DNA from: Allopontixanthobacter sp041741895
GTDB lineage: Bacteria > Pseudomonadota > Alphaproteobacteria > Sphingomonadales > Sphingomonadaceae
DNA length: 33,916 nucleotides
NCBI GenBank assembly: GCA_041741895.1
Contig: JBGSJO010000119.1
Span: forward strand, 1 to 33,916
Reading direction: 5' to 3'
The notes beneath the pieces are model-generated. The model was not told the origin of the DNA and did not search any database. It was given only the letters and a program-made list of their open reading frames with translations. Positions 8,646 through 17,147 of this stretch are shown here, one piece after another. A program made the translations under genes and the position numbers. The stretch's first letter is position 1. Every line of letters begins with the position of its first letter.

Positions 8646-8671
8646 TCAAAAATCTCGGGGAATCCAAAGCC

Positions 8672-10879
8672 ATGAAACCGATTTTCTATCGTTCAAGCGT
8701 GCATCTTACTGCAGCCAGTCTATTGTCGATTGCCATGGCCGGCGCAGCTTCGCCAGTGTTGGCGCAGGATGCGCCCGGCGTTTCCACCAGCGGCCAGCTT
8801 GACGTCATCGTAGTAACGGCCAACCGGCGCGAGGAGAATTTGCAGGACGTGGCAATTTCTGCCGCGACGCTCGATTCCTCGCGAATACAGTCTATCTTCG
8901 ATTCTGGGGCGGATATCACTGCGCTTGCGGCGCAGGTGCCCGGCCTTTTCGTGGAAAGTTCGAATGGCCGCGCCGCGCCGCGATTTTATATCCGCGGATT
9001 GGGCAACACCGATTTCGACCTTGCCGCATCGCAGCCGGTTTCGGTGATCATGGACGATGTAGTGATGGAAAACGTCACCTTGAAAGCCTTCCCCCTGTTC
9101 GACGTTGACCGGATCGAAGTCCTGCGCGGCCCGCAGGGCACCTTGTTCGGCAGCAATACCCCGGCCGGTACGGTCAAGATTGACACCAACAAGCCGGCGC
9201 AGGAATTTTCCGCGCAAGGTTCACTCAGCTATGGCAGCTACAACACCATTTCGCTGGATGCGGGCATTGGCGGCGCGCTGGTCGAAGACACGGTGTCGGG
9301 CCGTATTTCGGTGATGTATCAGGGGCGCGACGATTTCATCGACAATGGCTTCACCGGTGAAGACGACGTCTATGGCGGTTTCGATCAATATGCGGTGCGC
9401 GGGCAGTTGCTGATTACGCCGAATGACAAGTTGAGCATTCTCGGCAGTGTCCAATATAGCGATTTGGATGGTACCTCCACTTTGTTCCGTGCCAATATCC
9501 TTGGCCCGGGCAATAATGATCTGAACGGAAATTTCGATCGCAAAACAGTTTTCTTTGACGCAGGCGGCGGCAATGTTGCGGAATATCAGATTTTTGGAAC
9601 CTCGCTGAAACTTCAGTATGAAACCGAAGGCGCTACACTGACTTCGATCACCTCCTATCAGGAAAGCAACGGATCGAGCCGCGGTGATATCGATGGCGGC
9701 AATCTGGTGACAGGCCCGGGCTTCATCCCGTTCCCTGCCGATACCAAGGATTCGATCGATCTGTATCAGCTGACACAGGAAGTGCGTCTGGCATCATCCG
9801 GCGATGGGCCTCTGCAGTGGCAGGTTGGCGGATTTGCATTCAAGAGCGACTTCACCGTCCTGACCGAAGGTTTCACCTTTCCCCCGCCGGTTACCGTGCG
9901 GCATCAGGATACCAGCTGGGCGCTGTTCGGCCAGGGCACCTATCAGCTGACAGATATGGTCAAAATTAGCGGCGGCCTGCGGTACACCGATGACGAGAAG
10001 GAGTTCTTCGTCGTGTCCGGCGCGCCGCTGAATTTTCGCGAAGTTTCCGATGGGCGGCTGAGCTGGGATCTGAGCGCCTTTGCCGATATGTCGGATGATG
10101 TGAGCCTTTATGCCCGGGTTGCCAACGGGTTCCGCGCTCCTACCATCCAGGGCCGCGATGTGGCCTTCTTTGCCCAGCCATCGGTGGCGACATCTGAAAA
10201 GATCATGTCCTATGAAGCCGGCTTCAAGAGCGAATTGGCCGATCGCCGCATCCGGCTGAATGGTGCGATCTTCACCTATACGGTCGAAGATCCGCAATTC
10301 ACCGCTGTCGGCGGGGCCAACAATCTGGTCCAGCTGGTCAATGCCAATGAAGGCAAGGCCTGGGGTTTCGAACTCGATTCCGCATTCCAGATCAACGACA
10401 ATTTCCTGGTTACTGCGGGCGTCAGCTACAATGATACCGAAATCAACGATGAAACATTGGCGGTCGGCAAATGCGCCCAATGCACCGTCACCGATCCGAT
10501 CGTGAACATCGGCGGTGCTGATCGCGCATTGGTGGACGGAAACCCATTTCCCAATGCTCCGGAATGGATCGGCGACATTACCGCGCGTTATTCCGCGCCG
10601 CTGGCGGGTGGCGGCGAAGTGTTCGTCTACACCGACTGGACCTACCAAGGCGCGACCAACTTCTTCCTGTATGAATCGCTGGAATTCAATTCGGACAACC
10701 AGATCGAAGGCGGTCTGCGTATCGGCTATGTCGCCCCGGGCGGGAAATATGAGGTCGCCGCTTTTGCCCGCAACATCACCGACGAAGAGAATGTGAAGGG
10801 CGGGATCGATTTCAACAACAATACCGCTTTCGTGAACGAACCGCGCACGCTCGGCGTATCGGTGCGGCTGCGTTACTGA
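8672..10879 (+). CDS. TonB-dependent outer-membrane receptor
   Basis: This is a 735-residue receptor for energised uptake of an unknown substrate across the outer membrane. It has a signal peptide (residues 1 to about 31, cleavage near VLA-QDA), a TonB box-like LDVIVVTANRREENLQDV, and a plug domain with PGLFVES, RFYIRGLG and DRIEVLRGPQGTLFGSNTPAG. A long beta-barrel follows, ending in an aromatic C-terminus (VSVRLRY) that fits BAM recognition. The overall look is that of the sphingomonad FecA/CirA-like receptors commonly used for carbohydrates, lipids or iron chelates; substrate cannot be deduced. It has its own promoter, leader and terminator, so it is a monocistronic unit set between the two halves of the purine genes. 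Confidence 0.93.
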   Translation: MKPIFYRSSVHLTAASLLSIAMAGAASPVLAQDAPGVSTSGQLDVIVVTANRREENLQDVAISAATLDSSRIQSIFDSGADITALAAQVPGLFVESSNGRAAPRFYIRGLGNTDFDLAASQPVSVIMDDVVMENVTLKAFPLFDVDRIEVLRGPQGTLFGSNTPAGTVKIDTNKPAQEFSAQGSLSYGSYNTISLDAGIGGALVEDTVSGRISVMYQGRDDFIDNGFTGEDDVYGGFDQYAVRGQLLITPNDKLSILGSVQYSDLDGTSTLFRANILGPGNNDLNGNFDRKTVFFDAGGGNVAEYQIFGTSLKLQYETEGATLTSITSYQESNGSSRGDIDGGNLVTGPGFIPFPADTKDSIDLYQLTQEVRLASSGDGPLQWQVGGFAFKSDFTVLTEGFTFPPPVTVRHQDTSWALFGQGTYQLTDMVKISGGLRYTDDEKEFFVVSGAPLNFREVSDGRLSWDLSAFADMSDDVSLYARVANGFRAPTIQGRDVAFFAQPSVATSEKIMSYEAGFKSELADRRIRLNGAIFTYTVEDPQFTAVGGANNLVQLVNANEGKAWGFELDSAFQINDNFLVTAGVSYNDTEINDETLAVGKCAQCTVTDPIVNIGGADRALVDGNPFPNAPEWIGDITARYSAPLAGGGEVFVYTDWTYQGATNFFLYESLEFNSDNQIEGGLRIGYVAPGGKYEVAAFARNITDEENVKGGIDFNNNTAFVNEPRTLGVSVRLRY

Positions 10880-10900
10880 TTATTGCGTGAAGGAAATCGA

Positions 10901-10932
10901 GGGGCGGGACAGCAATGTTCCGCCCCTTTTTT
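10901..10932 (+). terminator. Rho-independent terminator of the TonB receptor gene
   Basis: A 10-bp GC-rich stem (10901-10910 with 10917-10926, one G-U pair) has a 6-nt loop AGCAAT and is followed by TTTTTT (10927-10932). It lies 21 nt after the TonB stop and 14 nt before the stop of the convergent M16 gene. In the other direction it lacks a clear U-run. Confidence 0.9.
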
Positions 10933-10945
10933 CAGGCATGAGCCG

Positions 10946-13804
10946 CTATTCCGGTAAAGGCTGGAAACCTTCTGGCAGCACCAGCACTTCCAGCCCGGCT
11001 TCGGCCCGCAGGAATCGTTCGGCGGTAACGCGGATATCCTGTGGTGTGATGGCTTCGATCACTGTCCGCGCTTGCAGATAGCGGTCGATCCGTTCGTTTT
11101 CGCTCTGCGCCCGGTCCACCAGCCCCATCCAGCCGCCATTGCTTTTCAGAGCATTATCATAGGTTTCGATCAGCGGGCGGCGTGCGCGATCCAGCATGTC
11201 GGTATCGACCGGTTCGCGTTGCAGGCGTGCCAGCGCCGCATCGATGGCTTCCCTCGTCGCGCCCACATCGCCCACATCGACCGAAGCGGCGATGGCGAAG
11301 GTGCCATAGTTTGGATAATCACGCGATGTGCTGCTGCTGGCGCTGGGCGAGTAGGTCTTGCCCAATCGTTCGCGCAACTCTTCCTGCAGCGCCAGCCGGA
11401 CAATTCTTTCCAGCACGGTCAGCTGGGCATCCAGTTGCAGATCGGTGTCGTCCACGGTTGGCCAGGTGAGGCGGAGCAGCGCCTGATCCGCTTCGCCCTG
11501 ATGCGTCAGGATTCGGGGTGTCAAATCATTGGTAAAACCGCGCTGACGGGCTTCGGTGCGCGGCTGGAATTCCGGCTCCCGGCGGGGTAGCGCGCCAAAA
11601 GTGGCCGCCACAAGGTCGATCGCTGCCTGCTCCTCGAAATCGCCGACCAGCGCCACCTCCAGCGCGCCATCTGTCAGGCGATCACTGATTACGCCGCGTA
11701 ATCGATTGAAATCCAGCGCCTTATAGGCGGGCTCGGGTTGCAGGGTGAACCGTGGGTCGTTGTCGGACAGGATACCGCCCAGCGCATTGCTCAACGCGCT
11801 GCCCGGTGTCGCGCCCTTGCTCTTGAAGAAATTGGTAATGCTGCGCTGATACTGGACTTCGGCCTCCCTGCGGTAACCCGGATCAGTCAAACCCGCGGTC
11901 AGCAATTCCAGCTGCAATTTCAGGTCCCGCGCGGTGGTGGTGCCGCTAGCGACAAAGCTGTCGGTGCCGCTGGCGAATGACCATCCGACGTTGCGCCCGG
12001 CAAGGATCGATTGCAGTTCATCCTGCGTATGCTTGCCCATGCCGCCTACCTGCAGCACGGTAACCATGGCCGTGGCAAGCGGGTTTTCCTTACTGTTGAG
12101 CAGGGAGCCGCCATCCAGATTTATCTCGAACATGATCCGGTCTTGCTGGAGATTGGTTTGCTTGAGGTTCAGCATCACGCCATTGGCGAACCGGACCTTG
12201 CGGATGCCTAGCCTGGGTTCGCGCTCGTTCGAAACTACCGTGCCGGGAGTGCCGAAATCGGTATAGCCAAACGCGATTGCGGAAGTTTTCGCCAGTGGCT
12301 CCACAGATTTGGCCATGGCCGCGTCCCACGCCGTGCGAAGGCCGTCTGCCCCGCCTTCGGGTGCCTTGCTGCCGCGGAACCTGATCATTGGTTCATGCAG
12401 CGGGGCGGCATCATCGTGGAGTGCCGCCAGCACGACTGCGGGCGTAATGTAGGGAATGAATGCCGCCAGCCGGTCTAGCCCACTTTGCGCTGTGGAGGGT
12501 ATATTCCCGTCTTCTGCCAACCCCAGAGCTGCTGCCATAAGCGCGAAATTGCTGCGCGTGTCGGCGGAGGCGACGGCATCTTGCTGGGATGCCAGAACAC
12601 CTGCAACCTGTTCGGCCACCTCGGCGGCAGTGAAGCCATAGTGCACAGCGGTGCGCAATGTGCTGGTGGCGGCTTCGATCCCCTTGGCCCATTCGCCATC
12701 CGCGCTGTCGATTACCAGATTGGTCGTGCGGCCCATTTCAAATAGTTCGCCAGTGCCGAAACCTGCACCGCGAAATGGGGGGGCCTGCAACCGCGCCAGT
12801 GCCTGTAGACGCCGGTTGACGATGCCATAGCCGATTGACCGCAGCAGAGCCTGACGGCGATTGCGAACGGAATCCGGTTCGTCGATCCAATCGCCATGCT
12901 GCGCGATGATAATCCGTTCCGACAAGGCTGGATCGAGATATATATCTGTCACGCCGCTGCGCCCCAAATCGACCGGGCCGGTAGCGGGCTTTGCAGGCTG
13001 CGGCGCGGCGTCCCAATTGCCGAAAAATTCCCTGATCGCGGTTTCCACCATCGCTACATCAAAATCGCCAATTACGGCAAGGACTGTGTTGGAGGGCACA
13101 TATTCGCGTGCATAGAAGCCGCGCAGATCGTCTGCTGTGGCACTGGTCAGCACTTCGGGCGTTCCGATCGGCAGGCGCTGGGTATAACGCGCACCAGGGG
13201 TGAAGAATTCGAACTGGTCGAGCTGGTCCTTCTGCGCATAATTGGTTCGGTCGCGCCGTTCGGACAGGATTACCCCGCGCTCGCGGTCAACCGCCTCTGG
13301 TGCGAACGTCAATTCGCCCGCCGTTTCGCGCATCAGCTTCAGCGCGGTGGCCAGCAACGCCGGATCGGCGCGGGGCAGGTCGAGCTTATAGGTGGTGGTT
13401 TCAAAGCCGGTGCTGGCGTTGGTATCCGCGCCAAACGCCAACCCTTCGCGCTCCAGCAATTTGACCATTTCGCCCTCGGGCACGTTGGTCGATCCGTTGA
13501 ACGCCATATGCTCCAGGAAATGGGCGAGGCCGCGTTCGCTGTCCGTTTCCGACAGGCTGCCCGAACCGATGACCATGCGCACCAGTGCGGTATTTTCGGG
13601 CCGGTCATTCTGGCGGATGATAAAGCGCATGCCGTTGGCGAGCATGCCGAACCGGTAATCGGGATCGACCACAATATCGCTGGTTTCGAATGGCCAGACT
13701 GGTTTGTCGGCCTGTATTTCCGCAGTAGGCGGCCCGCCCGCTTCTTGCGCTGTTGCGGACGTCGGGAAGAGCAGGAAGGCCGCAGCCAGAAGGCGATAAT
13801 GCAT
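10946..13804 (-). CDS. Secreted M16 family zinc metallopeptidase (pitrilysin/PqqL-like)
   Basis: This 952-residue exported protease has a signal peptide MHYRLLAAAFLLFPTSATA (cleavage near residue 19), so it probably acts in the periplasm. The inverted zinc motif HFLEH is at residues 95-99, with the likely third ligand Glu175 in DRERGVILSE, matching the HxxEH-x75-E spacing of the family. It has the usual two tandem M16 halves. The second lacks HxxEH and carries the RLGKTYSPSAS stretch expected of the substrate-binding half. The gene follows purC by 53 nt on the same strand and ends convergently with the TonB receptor. A role in processing peptides imported by, or bound to, the nearby TonB receptor is possible but only inferred from position. 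Confidence 0.92.
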   Translation of the reverse strand: MHYRLLAAAFLLFPTSATAQEAGGPPTAEIQADKPVWPFETSDIVVDPDYRFGMLANGMRFIIRQNDRPENTALVRMVIGSGSLSETDSERGLAHFLEHMAFNGSTNVPEGEMVKLLEREGLAFGADTNASTGFETTTYKLDLPRADPALLATALKLMRETAGELTFAPEAVDRERGVILSERRDRTNYAQKDQLDQFEFFTPGARYTQRLPIGTPEVLTSATADDLRGFYAREYVPSNTVLAVIGDFDVAMVETAIREFFGNWDAAPQPAKPATGPVDLGRSGVTDIYLDPALSERIIIAQHGDWIDEPDSVRNRRQALLRSIGYGIVNRRLQALARLQAPPFRGAGFGTGELFEMGRTTNLVIDSADGEWAKGIEAATSTLRTAVHYGFTAAEVAEQVAGVLASQQDAVASADTRSNFALMAAALGLAEDGNIPSTAQSGLDRLAAFIPYITPAVVLAALHDDAAPLHEPMIRFRGSKAPEGGADGLRTAWDAAMAKSVEPLAKTSAIAFGYTDFGTPGTVVSNEREPRLGIRKVRFANGVMLNLKQTNLQQDRIMFEINLDGGSLLNSKENPLATAMVTVLQVGGMGKHTQDELQSILAGRNVGWSFASGTDSFVASGTTTARDLKLQLELLTAGLTDPGYRREAEVQYQRSITNFFKSKGATPGSALSNALGGILSDNDPRFTLQPEPAYKALDFNRLRGVISDRLTDGALEVALVGDFEEQAAIDLVAATFGALPRREPEFQPRTEARQRGFTNDLTPRILTHQGEADQALLRLTWPTVDDTDLQLDAQLTVLERIVRLALQEELRERLGKTYSPSASSSTSRDYPNYGTFAIAASVDVGDVGATREAIDAALARLQREPVDTDMLDRARRPLIETYDNALKSNGGWMGLVDRAQSENERIDRYLQARTVIEAITPQDIRVTAERFLRAEAGLEVLVLPEGFQPLPE

Positions 13805-13857
13805 AGCGCAATTGCTGCACTAAACTGCCAGCCGGAGCAAGCGGATCGTGGCGGCGA

Positions 13858-14658
13858 TTACTTTTTCGGGGATGTATTCCGCAGGCGCCCGCGATGGGCA
13901 TTGAGATCGAATACTTCGCCGGGGCTGGCGTCGTCATTCTGCAGCAGGCCCAGTCGGCGGGCGACTTCCTGATAGGCTTCTTCCTCACCGCCAAGGTCGC
14001 GGCGGAACCGGTCCTTGTCCAGCTTTTCACCCGAGGTCATGTCCCACAACCGGCACCCGTCCGGGCTGATTTCGTCCGCCAGGATTACGCGGCTGAAATC
14101 GCCGTCATACAGGCGCCCGAATTCAAGCTTGAAATCGACCAGCCGGATGTTGATCGCGGCAAACATCCCGCACAGGAAGTCGTTGACCCGAATCGCCATG
14201 CTGGCGATGTCCTGCATTTCTTCGTTCGATGCCCAGCCAAAGCAGGCGATGTGCTCTTCGCCGACCAGCGGATCGCCCAGTGCATCATCCTTGTAGCAAT
14301 ATTCGATCAGCGTGTGGGGCAGCGATTCGCCTTCTTCCAGGCCCAGGCGGGTGCAGATCGATCCTGCCGCGACATTGCGTACCACCACCTCAATGGGGAT
14401 GATTTCGACCTGACGTACCAATTGTTCTCGCATATTCAATCGGCGGATGAAATGCGTCGGAATTCCGATATGGCTGAGGCGGGTGAAGACATATTCGCTG
14501 ATGCGATTGTTGATCACGCCCTTGCCATTGATGGTGCCGCGTTTCTGCGCGTTGAACGCAGTGGCATCGTCCTTGAAATACTGGATGATCGTGCCCGGTT
14601 CGGGGCCTTCATACAGAATCTTGGCCTTGCCTTCGTAAATCTGGCGGCGACGGGTCAT
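13858..14658 (-). CDS. purC: Phosphoribosylaminoimidazole-succinocarboxamide synthase (SAICAR synthetase)
   Basis: PurC joins CAIR and aspartate using ATP in purine biosynthesis. The 266-residue protein starts RRRQIYEGKAKILYEGPEPG and contains the family blocks KRGTINGKGVINNRIS, VVVRNVAAGS, RLVDFKLEFGR and ADEISPDGCRLWD. Length and start (ATG 14658, AGGA about 7 nt upstream) are normal. Directly upstream lies an exact 17-bp tandem duplication. In the window purC is separated from purS and purQ by the M16 peptidase and the TonB receptor, although all three purine genes share the same strand. Confidence 0.97.
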   Translation of the reverse strand: MTRRRQIYEGKAKILYEGPEPGTIIQYFKDDATAFNAQKRGTINGKGVINNRISEYVFTRLSHIGIPTHFIRRLNMREQLVRQVEIIPIEVVVRNVAAGSICTRLGLEEGESLPHTLIEYCYKDDALGDPLVGEEHIACFGWASNEEMQDIASMAIRVNDFLCGMFAAINIRLVDFKLEFGRLYDGDFSRVILADEISPDGCRLWDMTSGEKLDKDRFRRDLGGEEEAYQEVARRLGLLQNDDASPGEVFDLNAHRGRLRNTSPKK

Positions 14659-15079
14659 GAGCGCATCCTATTAAACCACATTGGCTATTAAACCACATTG
14701 GGCTTCCAAGCGAAATTGGGGCCGAAAAACACACCGCCCCGGCGGACGAAGATTGAATCTCCGAACGGTTCCGGGGCGCTGGAACGGCCATTACAGCCAA
14801 AGATCCTGCAAAGCAATCAATGGACGGTGCCGGGCAAGATGTCGATCACGTCGATTGCGCTACCCACCGCTCTTTCCAGCACGCTGGCCAGTGGTTTGGT
14901 GCATCGCATCGGTGTGTAGCGAGAGCGGCGCCATACAGGATGGGTTGAACAGGCCGAGGGATCGACACGGTTGGAAAAATGGAACATCAACCTTTGGGAT
15001 TTTGGGATCGCAGCCCATTTTCGACAAATCGACAGTCCCCGCTGGCGCGGGCTTGATACAATGAAAAGAGGCCGGGATA
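14659..15079. other. Intergenic region between purC and the MaoC gene
   Basis: This is 421 nt of divergent spacer. Near purC it holds the 17-bp tandem repeat. On the - strand a frame from an ATG at 14909, interrupted by a TGA at 14817-14819 and resuming to a TAA at 14688-14690, has a protein-like composition and may be a gene remnant (see findings). A short hairpin CCCGC-TGGC-GCGGG is at 15038-15051. I see no clean intact gene. Confidence 0.5.
14668..14701. repeat. Exact 17-bp tandem duplication upstream of purC
   Basis: CTATTAAACCACATTGG occurs twice head to tail with no mismatch and no spacer (14668-14684 and 14685-14701). Read towards purC, each unit contains TTTAAT, a -10-like hexamer, so the duplication may provide two -10 boxes 17 nt apart. 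It begins 10 nt upstream of the purC ATG. Confidence 0.95.
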
Positions 15080-15589
15080 ATGCGTGATGGAGTCATCGAG
15101 GTTTCGCCGGGGCGGTACCGGGAAACATTTGGCCGATACTACGAAGATTTTGTGGTCGGGCATATCTACGAACATCGTCCCGGACGGACGATCACGGAAA
15201 CCGACAACACCTGGTTCACGCTGCTGACCATGAACACCCATCCGGTGCATTTCGATTTCGAATTTGCTGCCAAGACGGAATTCGGGAAACCGCTGGTCTG
15301 CTCGACACTGACCGTCGCAATCATGACAGGGCAAAGCGTATCGGACGTAAGCCAGAAAGCGCTCGCAAACCTGGGTTGGAAGGACATCCGGCTAACCAAG
15401 CCGGTATTCGCCGGTGACACGTTGTATTCCGAGACCGAAGTGCTGGAAAAACGCGAATCCGGAAAGCGGCCGGAACAGGGCATTGTCACCATCCGGACGA
15501 TCGGCAAGAACCAGCACGGCGATGTGGTGTGCACATTTGACCGAGTCATGCTGATCTGGAAGCGTGGTTTTGGACCTGCTGACGACTAG
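15080..15589 (+). CDS. MaoC family (hot-dog) acyl-CoA dehydratase, mesaconyl-CoA hydratase-like
   Basis: This 169-residue single hot-dog protein has an N-terminal RYYEDFVVGHIYEHRPGRTIT stretch, the hydratase loop TMNTHPVHFDFEFA (residues 50-63) and PVFAGDTLYSETEV, typical of MaoC-like enzymes. His57 matches the catalytic His of R-specific enoyl-CoA hydratases. The usual Asp partner position reads Asn52 in this alignment, as I recall for mesaconyl-CoA-hydratase-type relatives. The ATG at 15080 is supported by AAAGAGG 8 nt upstream. It heads a + strand set with an acyl-CoA dehydrogenase and a truncated CoA-transferase, suggesting breakdown of a branched or dicarboxylic acyl-CoA. The exact substrate is unknown. 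Confidence 0.82.
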   Translation: MRDGVIEVSPGRYRETFGRYYEDFVVGHIYEHRPGRTITETDNTWFTLLTMNTHPVHFDFEFAAKTEFGKPLVCSTLTVAIMTGQSVSDVSQKALANLGWKDIRLTKPVFAGDTLYSETEVLEKRESGKRPEQGIVTIRTIGKNQHGDVVCTFDRVMLIWKRGFGPADD

Positions 15590-15636
15590 AAATCCGCGAT
15601 TATTCCCCCAAAGTTTTGCCCTACAGGAATGAAATG

Positions 15637-16821
15637 ATGGCCACCGCCGCAAATCTCGAAAAGCAGATCCGATCGATCGAACCGGACGATGAACGCGCCT
15701 TCATGGATGCCATCGGTGTCTGGCTGGAACGCGAGGTGATCCCGGTGATCAAACATCACGATCACGGGGATATCTGGCCGGAAGAACTGGTTCACCAGAT
15801 GGCGGAAATGGGCCTGTTCGGGGCCACCATCGGTCAGGAATATGGCGGGCTGGGCCTGCCCGCGACTACCTATGCCAAGATCGTGATGCAGATCAGCGCG
15901 CACTGGATGGCGATTACCGGTATTTTCAATTCGCATTTGATCATGGCGGCGGCGGTCGAACGTTTCGGAACGCCGGAACAGAAAACGCTATGGCTACCCA
16001 AATTCGCCAGCGGCGAGCTTCGCGGCGGGCTGGCACTGACCGAACCCAATGCGGGTACCGATTTGCAGGCAATCCGCAGCGTCGCGGTGCGCGATGGCGA
16101 CGATTACATCATCAACGGCACCAAGACTTGGATTTCCAACGCGATCAACGGGTCGTGCTTTGCCATGCTGGTCAAGACCGATCCCAAGGCCGATCCACGG
16201 TACAAGGGGATGAGCCTGTTCATCGCTGACAAGCACGATGGCTTCACCACCGGCAAGAAGTTCAAGAAACTGGGATACAACGCGATCGATTCTGCGGAAC
16301 TGATCATGCAGGATTACCGCGTTCCGGCCAGTCAGCTGATCGGCGGCGTGGAAGGGCAGGGGTTCTTCCAGACTACGGGGGGGCTGGAACTGGGCCGGAT
16401 CAATGTCGCCGCTCGCGGCGTCGGACTGGCGGAAGGCTCGCTCCGCCTAGCGACCGAATATGCCCAGCAGCGCGAAACAATGGGCAAACCGATTGCGCAG
16501 CATCAGGCGATCCAGCTGAAACTGGGTGACATGGTCACACGCGCCCGCGCTGCCCGTTTGCTCACGATGGATGCGGCCGATGCTTACGACCGGGGTGAAC
16601 GCTGCGATATGGAGGCGGGCATGGCAAAGTATTTCGCATCGGAGGCCGCGGTGGAAAACAGCCAGGAAGCCATGCGCATCTTCGGCGGCTATAGCTATTC
16701 CAAGGAATATGACATCGAACGATTTTACCGCGATGCCATGTTCATGTGCATCGGCGAGGGCACCAACGAGATGCAGCGGATGATCATCGCCAAGCAGCAC
16801 CTCAAGAATAATCCGGCCTGA
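15637..16821 (+). CDS. Acyl-CoA dehydrogenase
   Basis: This FAD enzyme introduces an alpha-beta double bond in an acyl-CoA, passing electrons to ETF. The 394-residue protein has the three-domain acyl-CoA dehydrogenase layout: an N-terminal helical domain with MGLFGATIGQEYGGLGLP, a middle FAD/substrate loop LALTEPNAGTDL, and a C-terminal domain with the catalytic base in GEGTNEMQRMIIA (Glu374, equivalent to medium-chain dehydrogenase Glu376). ATG 15637 is chosen because AGGAA (15625-15629) is 7 nt upstream; the ATG at 15634 is too close and the TTG at 15616 lacks support. The next gene starts 8 nt after the stop, so the two are coupled. Substrate chain length cannot be read from sequence. Confidence 0.93.
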   Translation: MATAANLEKQIRSIEPDDERAFMDAIGVWLEREVIPVIKHHDHGDIWPEELVHQMAEMGLFGATIGQEYGGLGLPATTYAKIVMQISAHWMAITGIFNSHLIMAAAVERFGTPEQKTLWLPKFASGELRGGLALTEPNAGTDLQAIRSVAVRDGDDYIINGTKTWISNAINGSCFAMLVKTDPKADPRYKGMSLFIADKHDGFTTGKKFKKLGYNAIDSAELIMQDYRVPASQLIGGVEGQGFFQTTGGLELGRINVAARGVGLAEGSLRLATEYAQQRETMGKPIAQHQAIQLKLGDMVTRARAARLLTMDAADAYDRGERCDMEAGMAKYFASEAAVENSQEAMRIFGGYSYSKEYDIERFYRDAMFMCIGEGTNEMQRMIIAKQHLKNNPA

Positions 16822-16829
16822 GCGCCGAC

Positions 16830-17147
16830 ATGGGCAAACTTACCAGCATCACGGTCGTTGATTTGTCAGTGTTCCTGTCGGGACCGATGATGACGCTGAT
16901 GATAGCCGACCGGGGCGCGCGAGTGATCAAGGTGGAGCCGCCCGGCGGCGAACCGGCGCGTGAACAGGAACCGTTCGAAACCGCGGAAACTGGTGGCCAT
17001 TCGGTATGGTTCGCCAATCTGAATCGCGGCAAGGGAAGTGTGACGATTGACCTTAAAAACGATCGCGGAAAGGCGCGGCTGCGCGATCTGATTGGTGCGG
17101 CCGATAAATGGACTTTTGGCGATGTGCCGAATCTGGCACCCGAATGA
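16830..17147 (+). pseudogene. Truncated CaiB/BaiF (family III) CoA-transferase, N-terminal fragment
   Basis: Residues 1-90 are a clean family III CoA-transferase N-terminus: ITVVDLSVFLSGPMMTLMIADRGARVIKVEPPGGEPAR, then WFANLNRGKGSVTIDLKNDRGKARLRDLI. At the point where the family continues with an AADV-type strand, the frame turns into KWTFGDVPNLAPE and stops, giving 105 residues instead of about 380-400. The catalytic Asp region and the rest of the interlocked fold are missing, so a working enzyme is not expected. I find no recognisable C-terminal remnant in the next 224 nt, which points to an internal deletion rather than a simple stop mutation. It is spaced 8 nt after the acyl-CoA dehydrogenase, so it was once an operon partner. 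Confidence 0.8.

Larger units (their letters stand above)
8304..8671. other. Divergent promoter region between purS and the TonB receptor
   Basis: This 368-nt gap has no gene. It must drive purS leftwards and the TonB receptor rightwards. The right half becomes strongly AT-rich (8531-8580) and holds a good promoter and a structured leader, listed separately. The centre holds three TCGCAA copies (8421, 8456, 8464) and a GATGTTG/CAACATC dyad (8438-8444 and 8467-8473), which could be a regulator site. Confidence 0.5.

Noticed and set aside
12896..13972. Long + strand open frame opposite the M16 peptidase
   Set aside because: No motifs are seen, it is Cys/His/Arg-rich, and it covers the start of an unmistakable M16 gene.
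15061..15087. Short upstream reading frame (MKRGRDNA) overlapping the MaoC start
   Set aside because: It lacks its own Shine-Dalgarno and is explained by chance; no attenuator structure is associated.
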